Origin: Megaustenia siamemsis
Taxonomy: Eukaryota > Mollusca > Gastropoda > Stylommatophora > Ariophantidae
Assembly: GCA_032433765.1 (NCBI GenBank)
Contig: JAVIAB010000139.1
Span: forward strand, 39,303,397 to 39,367,396
Direction: 5' to 3'
Length of the DNA stretch: 64,000 bases
The position numbers and the translations under genes were made by a program. Shown here in pieces: positions 11,020 to 22,066 of the stretch. The first letter of the stretch is position 1. Each line of letters begins with the position of its first letter. The notes under the pieces were generated by a model. It worked only from the letters and a program-made list of their open reading frames with translations, did no database searches and had not been told where the DNA came from.

Positions 11020-11585
11020 ATTAGTTGCTACAGCTGGTTATTAGTTGCTACAGCTGGTTATTAGTTGTTACAGCTGGTTATTAGTTGCTACAGCTGGTTA
11101 TTAGTTGTTACAGCTGGTTATTAGTTGTTACAGCTGGTTATTAGTTGTTACAGCTGGTTATTAGTTGCTACAGCTGGTTATTTGTTGTTACAGCTGGTTA
11201 TTAGTTGCTACACCTGGTTATTAGTTGTTACAGCTGGTTATTAGTTGTTACAGCTGGTTATTAGTTGCTACAGCTGGTTATTAGTTGCTACACCTGGTTA
11301 TTAGTTGCTACAGCATGTTATTAGTTGTTACAGCTGGTTATTAGTTGCTAGACCTGTTTAATGGTTGCTACAGCTGGTTATTAGTTGCTACAGCTGGTTA
11401 TTAGTTGATACAGCTGGTTATTAGTTGCTACAGCTGGTTATTAGTTGTTACAGCTGGTTATTAGTTGTTACAGCTGGTTATTAGTTGTTACCGCTGGTTA
11501 TTAGTTGCTACAGCTGGTTATTAGTTGCTACATCTAGTTATTAGTTGCTACATCTTGTTATTAGTTGTTACAGCTTGTTATTATT
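11020..11585. repeat. 20-bp satellite, main array (about 28 units)
   Basis: Near-perfect 20-bp periodicity of TTAGTTGCTACAGCTGGTTA, with TTGCTA/TTGTTA alternation and few other changes. Ends abruptly at a LINE fragment at about 11586. Confidence 0.98.
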
Positions 11586-12855
11586 TCCCAAACATTCCCA
11601 ATTGGTTTCCAGTTCCTATGGCCACTGTTTGTTGCCAGTACATGTTCTTTATTGTTCTTAGATCTTTGCTGTCTACGTTTATGCTTTCTAAAATTTTGAT
11701 TATTTCTTGATGCTTTACTTTGTCAAATGCCTTGGTGTATTCTATGAAACATAGGTATAGATCTGTTTTCACCTCTATGGCCCTTTCTATAAAGATCTTA
11801 TGATATAAATGGCATTGCTAGTTCCTTTATCTCTAACAAAACCACACTGTCCATCGCTAATTTCTGGACTGATTTTGTTTCGCACTCTTCGCATGGTGAT
11901 TCTTAGTAATATCTTAGTCATATGACTCATAAGGCTTATTGTGCGATGATCATCTCATTCAATCGCACCCGATTTCGTTGGTAGGGCTATGAATATTGCA
12001 TGTCGTCTGGCATATATCCGCTGTTGTAGATATCATTCAATATGTTTATTAATATTTCTATTCCAAAATCACCCATGGCTTCAATCTCTTCTTTAGTTAT
12101 ATTATCTGGTCCAGGAGCTTTGCCTGCTTTCATATTGCGCAAGGCGTCTTCCACTTCTTCTCTGAGTATTTCTGGTCCTTCTCCATTATCCTTTATATTT
12201 ACTTCCGTTCGTTCATCATTATAAAGATCTTTAATGTATTCTGTCCATCGTTCCCTTATGTTTTCTTGATCAATCAACAGTTCTCCTTCCTTTGATCTTA
12301 GACATCCATTTTTTGATTGCGTTTTTCTTCCTGTTAATTCCTCAATTTGTTTGTATATAGCTTTAGCATCTCCTTTTTGTTGCATTTCAATCTCTTTGCA
12401 TCTCTCTTTTAGCCATGCTTCTTTTGTTTCTTTGTATTTTACTACAATATCTTTATTTAATTTCTTATACTCATCTTTATTTTCTTTATTTCTTCTTCTT
12501 GTATCCATTAGCTGCAAAATGTCATCTGTCATCCATTTCTTTCTTGAATTTGTCCTCACTGGTGGTATGAACTCTTTTGATGTTTGTTGCATTGATTCTT
12601 TCAGCATTTCCCACTGTTCATCAATGCTTTGTATCTTCTCTATTGCATTGTACCGGTTCTGAATTGTGATTTTATATTTGTCTTACAGCTTCTTGCCTGA
12701 TTTTAGTAAATCTAAATTTAACTTGATGTTAACTGAGGCTAGTTTTGTTGTTTTTAATTTTACTCTAAGCTTTCCCACAACTGGTACATGATCACTATTG
12801 CAATCTGTCCCTGGTCTAGTTTTCACACACACCAGGCTGTTTCTAAATCTATCTA
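11586..12855 (-). mobile_element. LINE endonuclease-RT fragment (inverted 5' segment)
   Basis: The minus strand carries, 5' to 3', the C-terminal end of an APE-type endonuclease with the catalytic SDH triplet (CNSDHVPVVGK, near 12770-12810). A linker follows, then the start of the reverse transcriptase. One open segment, 11987-12607, includes KAPGPDNITKEEI. The next RT blocks, RTISLMSHMTKIL, QCGFVRDKGT and the palm motif-A region CFIEYTKAFDKVKH, sit further on (11581-11960) but are separated by frameshifts or stops. The fragment stops before the YADD box. It abuts a plus-strand L-C 3' end at 12856, which fits a 5'-inversion (twin-priming) product. It cannot encode a working enzyme as it stands. 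Confidence 0.9.
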
Positions 12856-13400
12856 AGAGGTGAAATGCAGAATGGCTCAGGCAAAAGCAATTTTATAAAA
12901 AATGAGGAAGATACTATGCAATCCATTTTTGACAATAGAAACATGAAAAAGTGTTCTTAAATGTTACGTAGAGCCAGTTTTAACATATGGATGCAAATCA
13001 TGTACAATAGGACATCAAAGAAGAAAATCACTGGAGTCTGTAGAAATGTGGTTTTACAGAAGAATGTTGAGAGTACCATGGACAGCTACGAAGAGTAATG
13101 AAGATGTTCTGAGAGAGGTCAAAGCAAAAAAGAGAGCTAATTTCCAATATTAGGAAGAAACAATAATATTTTGTTGGCCATATAATGAGAAGAGAACAAC
13201 TGGAATATATTGTAACAACTGGAAAATTTGAGGGACGAAGAGAAAAAGGTAAGCAAAGAGAAAAAATAACAGACAGCTTAAGAGAATGGCTTGGCAGAAG
13301 GTCAACAACAGCAATGATAAATAGCTGCCGAGATCGAAAGTTGTGGAAAGACATGATCACCTATGCCAGCAGGCCCGGTACTTGATGATGATTATCACCA
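12856..13400 (+). mobile_element. L-C LINE 3' segment
   Basis: Matches the L-C copy at 45.6-46.2 kb: a GAAATGCAGAATGGCTCAGG start, the CYVEPVLTYGCKSCT-type block (frameshifted), VEMWFYRRML, FVGHIMRREQLEYIVTTGKF and DRKLWKDMITYASRPGT. The last part is open (13185-13385) and the rest has frame breaks. The 3' tail is CTTGATGATGATTATC. Its left edge joins the opposite-strand RT fragment directly. Confidence 0.9.
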
Positions 13401-13619
13401 TGCGACCAGCTCATCGTGTGTCATGATGTTGTTCTTACAGCTCCATCATAAAGCCGGGCAAAGAGTCAAGTTCACGTGATCACAAGACTTGAATGCTGAA
13501 GAAGGATCACTTCAATAAGAGAGGATAGATCAAGTAAGCTGCGTTGAAAAGAAATATGTACCTTTCACTATTTTACCCCCTCAAAATTGTGTAAATGGTA
13601 GTTGCAGTCTGAGTCTAAT

Positions 13620-13852
13620 AACTTCTGGCCACAGCCCTGTATACAGGGAAGACATTTAATTTTTTTTTTTATTCTAGTTCAAAATTATTATTTTTTTATT
13701 TTATTTATTATTTTTTTTTAAATTATTTTAAATGCCTATCTGTGTGTGTATGTGTTGTATGTTTGTTCCTTCTGAAGACCTGTTGAGCCGAAACGTTGTT
13801 CTAATTTGTGTCGTCCACTTATCACGTAAAGCTTGAACCACGCCATTGTTCT
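13620..13852 (+). repeat. Dispersed repeat G, copy 1
   Basis: Shares with 30536-30772, in the same orientation, the string ACAGGGAAGACATTT, a T-rich middle, TTGTTTGTTCCTTCTGAAG (CTGCTGAAG in the other), a TTGAGCCGAAACGTTGTTC-like block, GTGTCGTC and ATCACGTA. No ORF, pol III boxes or TSD recognised. Probably a dispersed non-autonomous element. Its boundaries are approximate. Confidence 0.65.
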
Positions 13853-14111
13853 ATATAACCTGGTAGATATAGAATGCAGTTGAAAGGATCAACGAGAAGG
13901 TGCAGTACTATTTTGCTCTTTGGTTTAGCAGATTGCTGTTGTCATTTCTCCTGTCCGTAGTCTTCATTTCCTGAGTGACAGACAAATTGATAGAAGTCAG
14001 ACCATTAGACGTCTGGTTGGTTATGTTCTCCTGCAATTAGCTATTTATTATTGAAGGGAAACTACTCTCTTAGATTTGTAAAATCATTTTGTGCTGTTTA
14101 TGTATAGATAG

Positions 14112-14440
14112 TTGGCTACCTTAAAGCGCCATTTTACTTGATCTTTTGCCCTGATGTTGCACGCTGCTTTAAATTATGTTGTCTATTTTTGTCGTATCGT
14201 CAGTCCACTTGAATCTGTACTCACTTCATGCTCGTTCACCTTGCATTTTTCTACTCCAAGATGACTTTGGTAGGCTATTGTGTCTATTTAATTGTCTGGA
14301 AAATTTCATTTGATCGAATTAGGTTAAATAATTATGTCTTCATTTTCAATTGCTTCATAACTTCGTTATTTGATTTCTTCTCTATCCACCCAATTCTTTT
14401 TTTTCTGATATAAAAATAAATCCATATTTTAAATGTTACA
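14112..14440 (-). mobile_element. Old L-A LINE fragment
   Basis: Follows the L-A 3' end with many substitutions. Plus-strand landmarks are GGCTACCTTAAAGCGCCATT, then the CATGCTCG...CTTGCATTTTTC segment, TAGGCTATTGTGTCT and the TTCGTTATTTGATTTCTTC...CCACCCAATTC block. The last block is the complement of the IGWIEKKSNNEVMKQLKMK region still readable on the minus strand. The tail and any TSD are lost. Confidence 0.75.
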
Positions 14441-14519
14441 ATTTCCTTATTTGTTTTCGTTATAGGACTGAGAAATAAATAAGCACAGACAGACACACAA
14501 GTAGTAGTAGCCTCCGACA

Positions 14520-14826
14520 TTCATAGCTGACTCTGGATTTTGCTGCTCTCATAGTAAGTGTTATATTGTATTTTCTTTCTTTCTGTATTCTCTATTTCTA
14601 TGAATCTGCCTGCTGCTTCTTGATTGAGTTGGGGCATTAGAGTGTGTCTCCAGAGATAGCGGTCTGCAGCTATATCTTGCCAGGCTGCAAGGTTAAAGTT
14701 CAGAGTTTTCATATCTCGTTTACACAGGTCTATAAGTTTGAGTTTTGGGGCCGCCTAATTCTTTCAATATCTTTCTAGTTGTCCATAAAGTATATCTTTA
14801 GGTGTGCGACCGTCTTTCATAAGCTG
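14520..14826 (-). mobile_element. C-terminal fragment of another LINE family
   Basis: On the minus strand the readable order is LMKDGRTPKDILYGQLERY, a frame break, then PKLKLIDLCKRDMKTLNFN and AAWQDIAADRYLWRHTL. This matches the well-known LINE ORF2 ending of the pattern DGRxPKDhLYGEL...GRPxLRFKDhCKRDhKxhxh...WExhAxDRxxWR. The last 63 codons (14521-14712) are open. It is not L-A to L-D, so at least one more LINE family has been active in this genome. Confidence 0.8.
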
Positions 14827-14831
14827 CATGG

Positions 14832-14895
14832 ACACACACACTCAAAATACACACAAACACACACCACACACACAAATATACACACACACGTAAAT
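14832..14895. repeat. (CA)n-rich microsatellite
   Basis: Imperfect ACACAC runs, broken by AAATA and CAAAC, directly follow the LINE fragment. Confidence 0.9.
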
Positions 14896-15517
14896 CGCTA
14901 TTTATTGGTGAGAGTAATGTACGAAACTGTTTGAACAAAAAATAAATGGTAAATGCTTTTTTAGCTAAAAGCTTTTTATATGATCAATATAGTAAAGCAT
15001 AGTACTACATCTGATAATGAATGCAAGACAAGTTATCCCGGAGATATCTACGCGTATATCGAGTTGTGAGCTGGATTCCTTCATAGTGAACGTGAGTCAG
15101 GGACAACGGAAGAATGTTTGCAATACTGAACGGAAGATTGTTTGTAAAACCACAGGGGGAAAAGCCATTATCTGGTTCAGATAAAAGGTTATTCGTTTAC
15201 TTTCCAAATGTCAAACATTGGCAGTTATCAGTAACGTCATCATATGGAAACTGACACGGTGGGTCAGAAGAGACAGTACAATTTTGCAAGTTGTGATTTT
15301 TCATTTAGAGTTATATCCCTTCTTATAATATCGAGAAATTCTCATTCAATTTCAGGTTGGAGTATTTGGAAGTGCAGTGGATGAATGGTGACGTCACAAC
15401 CCAAAGATAAAAGAGCTTCCTAACTCATGGACATGTTGTTGTTGATCTTGAATTACAAACTGATACTTGAGCCTAGTTGAGACCAATGAAAAATTATGGG
15501 TAACTGATCCAATTAGT
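14896..15517. other. Unassigned stretch
   Basis: No gene or repeat recognised. Ends at the TSD of the element E copy. Confidence 0.6.
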
Positions 15518-15523
15518 TGCTAA

Positions 15524-15526
<3 letters not shown>

Positions 15527-15580
<54 letters not shown>

Positions 15581-15886
15581 GATCAGGACTCAATCAGAGT
15601 AATATTCCAGACTCTCACATGGAGACAGCTGTCTGTTTAAGTGAATTGACATCATAATTAAAGTCAATTAGAGTGTTAGATCCACTCTGCTTGAATACCT
15701 GTTAAAACGTTGCACTGTGTTCTGCGCCAGTGGCCCAGTGCATCCGATTTTAGCCAGCATTTTGTTCAGGTTGGCTTTCCTTAGCCTTTGATTGTCCCCA
15801 ATCTTGATGCAAGGCAGCAGATTGTTTTCTCTGTAGGGGGATTCTGCCCTTAGATGGTCTGCCCTCCCAGGTTTACGAGCACCATC
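15527..15886 (-). mobile_element. Element E, 5'-truncated copy
   Basis: Begins on the plus strand with a (CT)n run at 15527-15578, which is the (GA)n 3' tail of the minus-strand element. It continues with sequence matching the last 330 bp of the 7009-7793 copy. The direct repeat TGCTAATAT at 15518-15526 and 15887-15895 is a 9-bp TSD. Compared with the long copy it has lost the 5' half and holds small internal differences. An open frame (15668-15901 minus) covers the same region as one in the long copy. Both start near GARKPG and include GDNQRLRKANL, so a short conserved coding stretch is possible. Confidence 0.88.
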
Positions 15887-16073
15887 TGCTAATATTAACA
15901 ACAGCGAGGAATATAATCTAGCCCCTCATCTACAAATACTGTGGGGTAAAGTAGTATAATGTTTTATTCACATGCTACAGTACAATCTACTTTATATTTA
16001 TTCCGAATGGAAAGCCGGGAATGCAAACAGAAATGAATTGATCTATGTATCTTTGAATGACGAGGATTAGTAT

Positions 16074-16248
16074 CATCATCATCATCACCATCACCATCGA
16101 GTGCCGTCTCCGCAACGAAGGTTGGCTACCATGGAGCGCCATTCTGCTCTGTCTCTTGCTTCGATGGTGCAGGTTGTCATAGGCTGATTTGTCCATCTTT
16201 TGATGTTACTCGTCCATGTTAGTCTTGGTCTGCCTCTGCCTCTTTTAA
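16074..16248 (-). mobile_element. L-A LINE, short 3' copy
   Basis: An ATC-rich tail (plus strand), then CGAGTGCCGTCTCCGCAACG and the L-A 3' end up to CTGCCTCTGCCTCTTTTA. TSD GATTAGTAT at 16065-16073 and 16249-16257. Only about 150 bp of element remains, a strongly 5'-truncated copy. Confidence 0.92.
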
Positions 16249-16334
16249 GATTAGTATAGTAAGTTCAAAACACCTGCCAATCATGAGATGAAGAGAGTGA
16301 AACAACTGACAAAATAGACTCAAGGATACCTGTC

Positions 16335-17885
16335 ACTCAAAGGGGTAGTGCAATGAAAGAGCTAAGAATGCATTTGATGGTTTTGTGTAACTCAAGATTG
16401 TACTGCAATGAAAGAGCTGATAGAATGCATTTGATGGTTCTGTGTAACTCAAGGTTGTGCTGCAATGAAAGAGCTGATAGAATGCATTTGATGGTTCTGT
16501 GTAACTCAAGGTTGTACTGCAATGAAAGAGCTGATAGAATGCATTTGATGGTTCTGTGTAACTCAAGGTTGTACTGCAATGAAAGAGCTGATAGAATGCA
16601 TTTGATGGTTCTGTGTAACTCAAGGTTGTACTGCAATGAAATAGCTGATAGAATGCATTTGATGGTTCTGTGTAACTCAAGGTTGTACTGCAATGAAAGA
16701 GCTGATAGAATGCATTTGATGGTTCTGTGTAACTCAAGGTTTTAATGCAATGAAAGAGCTGATAGAATGCATTTGATGGTTCTGTGTAACTCAAGGTTGT
16801 ACTGCAATGAAATAGCTGATAGAATGCATTTTATGGTTCTGTGTAACTCAAGGTTGTACTGCAATGAAAGAGCTGATAGAATGCATTTGATGGTTCTGTG
16901 TAACTCAAGGTTGTACTGCAATGAAAGAGCTGATAGAATGCATTTGATGGTTCTGTGTAACTCAAGGCTGTACTGCAATGAAAGAGCTGAGAATGCATTT
17001 GATGGTTCTGTGTAACTCAAGGTTGTACTGCAATGAAAGAGCTGATAGAATGCATTTGATGGTTCTGCGCAACTCAAGGCTGTACTGCAATGAAAGAGCT
17101 GAGAATGCATTTGATGGTTCTGTGTAACTCAAGGCTGTACTGCAATGAAAGAGCTGATAGAATGCATTTGATGGTTCTGCGCAACTCAAGGCTGTACTGC
17201 AATGAAAGAGCTGAGAATGCATTTGATGGTTCTGTGTAACTCAAGGTTGTACTGCAATGAAAGAGCTGATAGAATGCATTTGATGGTTCTGTGTAACTCA
17301 AGGTTGTACTGCAATGAAAGAGCTGATAGAATGCATTTGATGGTTCTGTGTAACTCAAGGTTGTACTGCAATGAAATAGCTGATAGAATGCATTTGATGG
17401 TTCTGTGTAACTCAAGGTTGTACTGCAATGAAAGAGCTGATAGAATGCATTTGATGGTTCTGTGTAACTCAAGGTTGTACTGCAATGAAAGAGCTGATAG
17501 AATGCATTTGATGGTTCTGTGTAACTCAAGGTTGTACTGCAATGAAATAGCTGATAGAATGCATTTTATGGTTCTGTGTAACTCAAGGTTGTACTGCAAT
17601 GAAAGAGCTGATAGAATGCATTTGATGGTTCTGTGTAACTCCAGGATGTACTGCAATGAAAGAGCTGATAGAATGCATTTGATGGTTCTGTGTAACTCAA
17701 GGCTGTACTGCAATGAAAGAGCTGAGAATGCATTTGATGGTTCTGTGTAACTCAAGGTTGTACTGCAATGAAAGAGCTGATAGAATGCATTTGATGGTTC
17801 TGCGCAACTCAAGGCTGTACTGCAATGAAAGAGCTGAGAAAATTTGATGGTTCTGTGTAACTCAAGGCTGTACTGCAATGAAAGA
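16335..17885. repeat. 57-bp satellite (about 27 units, some 54 bp)
   Basis: The unit contains GAATGCATTTGATGGTTCTG and TGCAATGAAAGAGCTGATA. A recurring variant lacks 3 bp (GAGCTGAGAATGC), giving 54-bp units. Because both lengths are multiples of three and the unit is nearly stop-free, several frames stay open for 80-230 codons on both strands. These encode monotonous 19-residue repeats such as SYTEPSNAFYQLFHCSTTL on the minus strand. Simultaneous openness on both strands and the lack of non-repeat coding sequence argue against a gene. Confidence 0.97.
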
Positions 17886-17983
17886 TATGGCGGATTTTAC
17901 ATACCGTCGCATGTAATGGCACATTTAGAGCTTGTCAAGAGGGCCATGAGTGTAACGGTATATGGAGTGGGTAGATTAAATTA

Positions 17984-20087
17984 TGCAATATATGCAATGA
18001 CATATACCATACAGGATACATACCAAATGAACTAAAGACATCAACTTTTATTGCATTGCCTAAAAAAGAATCGTGCAGTTGAATGCAGCTATTTTAGAAC
18101 AATAAGCCTAATGAGCCAGGTAACCAAAATTTGACTAAAAGTTATACAAGGAAGGATTCAGAATAAAATTAATAATGAAATAGATGAGCAGCAATTCGGA
18201 TTCAGGAAAAACAGTGGGACAAAAGAAGCCATATTCAGCATGAGGACATTGATAGAAAAGTACATAGAAGTAAACGAACCAATATATGCCTGCTTCGTAG
18301 ACTACACCAAAGTATTTGATAGAATACACCATAATCAACTTATCTATCTATCTATTGACCTTTCGAGCCGTAACCGGCCCATAGGGCGTAGACCAAGATA
18401 CACCTTCTCCTATATGAATTTTTGTTCTAGCAGTTTTCTTTTAAAGATATTTTATCAAATCTCGCCATCTGTCTCTGTTCTGTGCAAGCAGTTCTATCTC
18501 ATCGAGGGAGCCGATTCCTGCTGCTCTTGCCTCTCTCATCAATGTTCTTCTCAGTGTCTCCCTGGGTCTTCCTCTTTTTCTTTTACCTGTTGTTTCCCAT
18601 ATGAGGGCTTGCTTTGCTATTCGATTATTATCTCTTCTCATCACATGTCCAACGTATGACCATCGTCTTTTCTTTATTACTGAAGATATTAGTGGTTGAT
18701 TGGCGATTTCTCTAATTTCCTCGTTTGTTTTGAATTCGTTCCATTCTATACCAAGTATTTTCCTTAGACATTTATTTTCGAATGCGTTCAACTTTGTTTC
18801 TATATCTCTTGTTGTTTTCCAGCTTTCACACGCATACGTAAGGGTTGATAGTACATTTGATTTGAATAGCCTAAGTTTTGTGTTTGTGCTAATGAGTTTT
18901 GATTTCCACAACTTTTCAAGGCTTCTGAAAGACATTGCTGCTTTAGCCAGTCTGATTCTAATTTCTTTGCTCGTATCCCCTTCTCGATCAATGTGACTTC
19001 CAAGATAGATGAAGTGATCGATCTCTTCTACTGGTTTGTTTTCCATTAATCAACTTATAGACTGCCTAAAAGATATAAATCTGGATGACACAGACATACG
19101 ACTGATATGCAATTTGTAAACAGCAATAATAAAATATAACAAGGAGAACTCAACACCCATTGATATAAAAAGAGGAGTAAGACAAGGATGCATCCTATCA
19201 CCAAGCTTGTTCAATTTATACACTGAGCAAATCTTTGAAAACATCACTGAGATGCCAGGCCTAAACATTAATGGGAAGATAATCAATAACCTAAGATATG
19301 CTGATGATACTGTACTACTAACAGAAAATCCTAAAGATCTACAACAATTACTTAATGTAATAAACATGACAAGCAAAAAAATATGTACTAGATATGAATA
19401 TCAAAAAGACTAAAACTATGATCATAAACAAAGGAAATTCTCAAGACCTACAATTAAATATCAAAGTTGAAGGAATACATCTAGAGACAGTTCAGAACTA
19501 CAACTACCTTTGACATACTATAACCAGTTATGGAAAATGTACAACTGAAATAAGATAAAGAATAGGTATGGTAAAAAGTAATTTCAATGCCATGAAAAAT
19601 ATATTAACATCAAAACAAATAACACCAGGACTAAAACTAAGAATATCAAAATGTTACATCTTCTCAATATTCCTGTATGGTGCAGAAACACGGACATTAG
19701 ACCAGAAAACAGAACAGAAAATTGAAGCCTTTGAAATGTGGATTTATAGAAGAATAGGCAGAATTGGATGGAAAGAAAAGAAAACAAACGAGGAAGTTTT
19801 AAAACAACTAAAAATGAAAAAAAAAACTACTAAACACAATTAGAGCAAGAGAAATGAAATTTTTTGGTCATGTTAAAAGACACAACAGTCTAATAAAAGT
19901 AATATTAGAAGGGAAAATACAAGGTAAAAAAGGCAGACGCAGACCAAGACTAACATGGACGAGTAACATCAAAAAGATGGACAAGTCAGCCTATGACAAC
20001 CTGCACCATCAAAGGAAGACACAGAGTGGAATGGCGCTCCATGGTAGCCAACCTTCGATGTGGAGACGGCACTCAATGATGATGATG
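17984..20087 (+). mobile_element. L-A LINE, longest copy, interrupted by nested L-B
   Basis: Carries reverse transcriptase and C-terminal sequence across several frame breaks. In order: NDIYHTGYIPNELK, FRTISLMSQVTK, EQQFGFRKNSGTKEA and motif A CFVDYTKVFDRIHH. The L-B insertion follows. Next come KRGVRQGCILSPSLFNLYTE, the catalytic LRYADDTVLL box near 19293-19322, FLYGAETRTLDQK, MWIYRRIGRIGWKEKKTNEE, FFGHVKRHNSLIKVILEGKI and the DNLHHQRKTQ end. The 3' end is CACTCAATGATGATGATGA. The TSD AGATTAAATTA lies at 17973-17983 and 20088-20098. Without the insert it is about 1.39 kb, so the endonuclease and RT start are missing. Dead, but it shows the family's RT signature best. Confidence 0.95.
18343..19046 (-). 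mobile_element. L-B LINE nested inside L-A
   Basis: Plus-strand start is a short ATCT-type tail, then TATTGACCTTTCGAGCCG. The minus-strand ORF end (18441-19046, 201 codons open) has the same GHVMRRDNNR and WRDLIKYL landmarks as the 2.7-kb copy and is nearly identical to it. It is 5'-truncated at 19046. TSD TAATCAACTTA at 18332-18342 and 19047-19057 duplicates L-A coding sequence directly after the motif-A block. L-B was therefore active after this L-A copy was in place. Confidence 0.96.
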
Positions 20088-20098
20088 AGATTAAATTA

Positions 20099-20548
20099 CA
20101 TAATGGGAGATAAAGATATATCATGGATCAGATAGCTTAGTTGGTGCCCTCAACATATTATAACAGTCGCATAAGAATAACAGTCGCCAGTAGTTATTAA
20201 AGGAATTGGAGGTAATAGGAATGTTCTAGTTGTTATTGGAAAAGATGTGGGGGATGGTAACATGAATTGACCCGTCAATATGTCCAGGAATTAAGTTCAG
20301 TGTTGTGAAGAACTATAAGAAGTGAAAAACACAAAACTCTGAAACACTAGGTCTATGTTGGATCTTCTTTACCACCTTTTTTGTTTGCATGTTTGTTTGT
20401 TTGTTTATTAACAGCGTCTCTGCTTTTGACTATAAAGAAATGTACATAATCAGCGAAGGAATGGAAAGTGAGGTTCGTTGTTGAGTAGAACGTGATGAAT
20501 GAAGATTGGAATCATAAAAGGGTAACTAGCGTGCTACATGACCCATAG
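20099..20548. other. Unassigned stretch
   Basis: No gene. A GTTTGTTTGTTTGTTT run lies near 20390. The last 14 bp (TACATGACCCATAG) are the left TSD of the following element. Confidence 0.55.
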
Positions 20549-20708
20549 GAGACAAATAATAATAAATGAATAATATTATAGAGGGAAACTTCCGAGGCGA
20601 TAATCAGTGAATCAATTCAGAGGAAGAGAAATATATTTTTTTTTCTGTTGTTGATTATTTGTCATTTTTTCCGAGTGCTGTAAACATACCTCTTCCCCTG
20701 AATTGATT
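20549..20708 (+). mobile_element. S3 hairpin element, short copy
   Basis: Flanked by the 14-bp direct repeat TACATGACCCATAG at 20535-20548 and 20709-20722. It starts GAGACAAATAATAATAAA and shares its first ~60 bp and last ~75 bp (TTGATTATTTGTCATT, CCGAGTGCTGTAAACATACC) with the longer element at 39.6 kb. It lacks that element's central tRNA-like palindrome. An inverted repeat is visible at 20610-20628 (AATCAATTCAGAGGAAGAG) and 20690-20708. It looks like an internally deleted retroposed SINE. Confidence 0.85.
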
Positions 20709-20867
20709 TACATGACCCATAGCAATGTTCGTAATATGTTTGTGGTACTGTTGGTTTGCCATGCACGTATGGGAACAACCCTTTACGTGTTAACAACGAT
20801 GTGTAACCTCTTCACACTACTATCGACATAGAAAGGGACATTGTTAAACATAAAGTATAGGCTTCAA

Positions 20868-21122
20868 AGGGAGCCGAATAAGCTCAGTGGTTAGTGAACT
20901 GGACCAAAAAGGACAAGAGGTATGGTTCGACCCAAACCGACGGCTTTCGGTCCACCCAGCCTTTAATGGGTACCGGTTTTTTCTGGGAAAGTAAAGCGGC
21001 ACGGACGTAATACCGACCACATTATCCCAAAAATCATGTGCTGAAGGTCTGTAAAATTTATGGTCACTAACACCATAGTCCCTATACGCCACTTGGCGTG
21101 ACGGGGGTACTTTAATTTTTAC
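20868..21122 (+). mobile_element. S1 tRNA-derived SINE
   Basis: Full-length copy: GGGAGCCGAATAAGCTCAGT head with A box, B box GGTTCGACCC, the GGGAAAGTAAAGCGGCAC body, GTGCTGAAGGTCTG and the GGCGTGACGGGGGTACTTTA 3' end. TSD TATAGGCTTCAA (12 bp) at 20856-20867 and 21123-21134. Confidence 0.95.
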
Positions 21123-21249
21123 TATAGGCTTCAATGAAGATGCAGCATATGTTTCTTCCGAGAATTTCTCTTGTATTTTAACACAATTCTGACGTTTTTG
21201 CGATGTTTTTTTTCTTTTCTACCTAATATTTTGGCTAAGGTTTATGCAT

Positions 21250-21258
21250 GTAACTCTC

Positions 21259-21303
<45 letters not shown>

Positions 21304-21515
21304 TTCATTCAGCCGGTCTTCATTTCATACGTATATTTACGCATCCACGTTTTATAAATATGTATCACTTGTCTGTTATCCAATGCGAATGTTTCAGATT
21401 TTAACTTTTCTCTTTAGTGCTCTGAGTTTTATCATTATTTCCATTCTCTCTATCTCTCTCTCTCTATCTCTCTCTCTCTCTCGCCCACGCATTCTCTTTC
21501 TCTCTCTCTCTAATC
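21250..21515. repeat. (CT)n microsatellites
   Basis: Two runs of TCTCTC (about 21254-21303, followed by TATC repeats, and about 21447-21515) are separated by unremarkable sequence. Confidence 0.9.
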
Positions 21516-22066
21516 TCGCCCTCCTCACTATCCTTCATCACATCTACAAAATGTGTGCTATGTATTAAATGCAGCTGATTTACTCTAGCAAGGAATTGGT
21601 AGATCTGTTGACTAAATAAAGTTGTTTGTAATGTCGTGTTTTTTAAATCATTGTAACGTGTACATAAAAACCGTTTATTTTAATACTTTTCTTCCGTTAA
21701 CATTCATAGTGAATTTCGAAACGTTACTATAATTGTACATAATTTCCTGTGTGTACACATACAAAACACCAACTAGGCACAACTCTTCACGCAGCCAAAA
21801 AAAAAAAAAAAAAATGAAAGTAGAAAAGCTCCTTCGTAATACTCACTTTTAAAGACGTTCGTGTGTTTGCTCTAGCAAGCCATTTTGTAAATTAGCAGTA
21901 GTTTACTTTTCAAGAGGTTTTCATGTTTAATTTTTTTTGCAGCGGATTGGCTGAGCAGATGTCGCTCTTAAGTAGTTACCTAATATGATTGCTTAGGATA
22001 AAGTCTATTATATATTATAAAAATCGAACCTTACAGTATAAAATCTACTATCGATCTGAAAAGAAC
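21516..22066. other. Unassigned AT-rich stretch
   Basis: Contains an A-run of about 18 at 21796-21813. No gene or element boundary recognised. Confidence 0.6.

Noticed and set aside
16353..17878. Repetitive proteins in the 57-bp satellite
   Set aside because: Open on both strands, bounded by the array itself, with no plausible start context or flanking exon.
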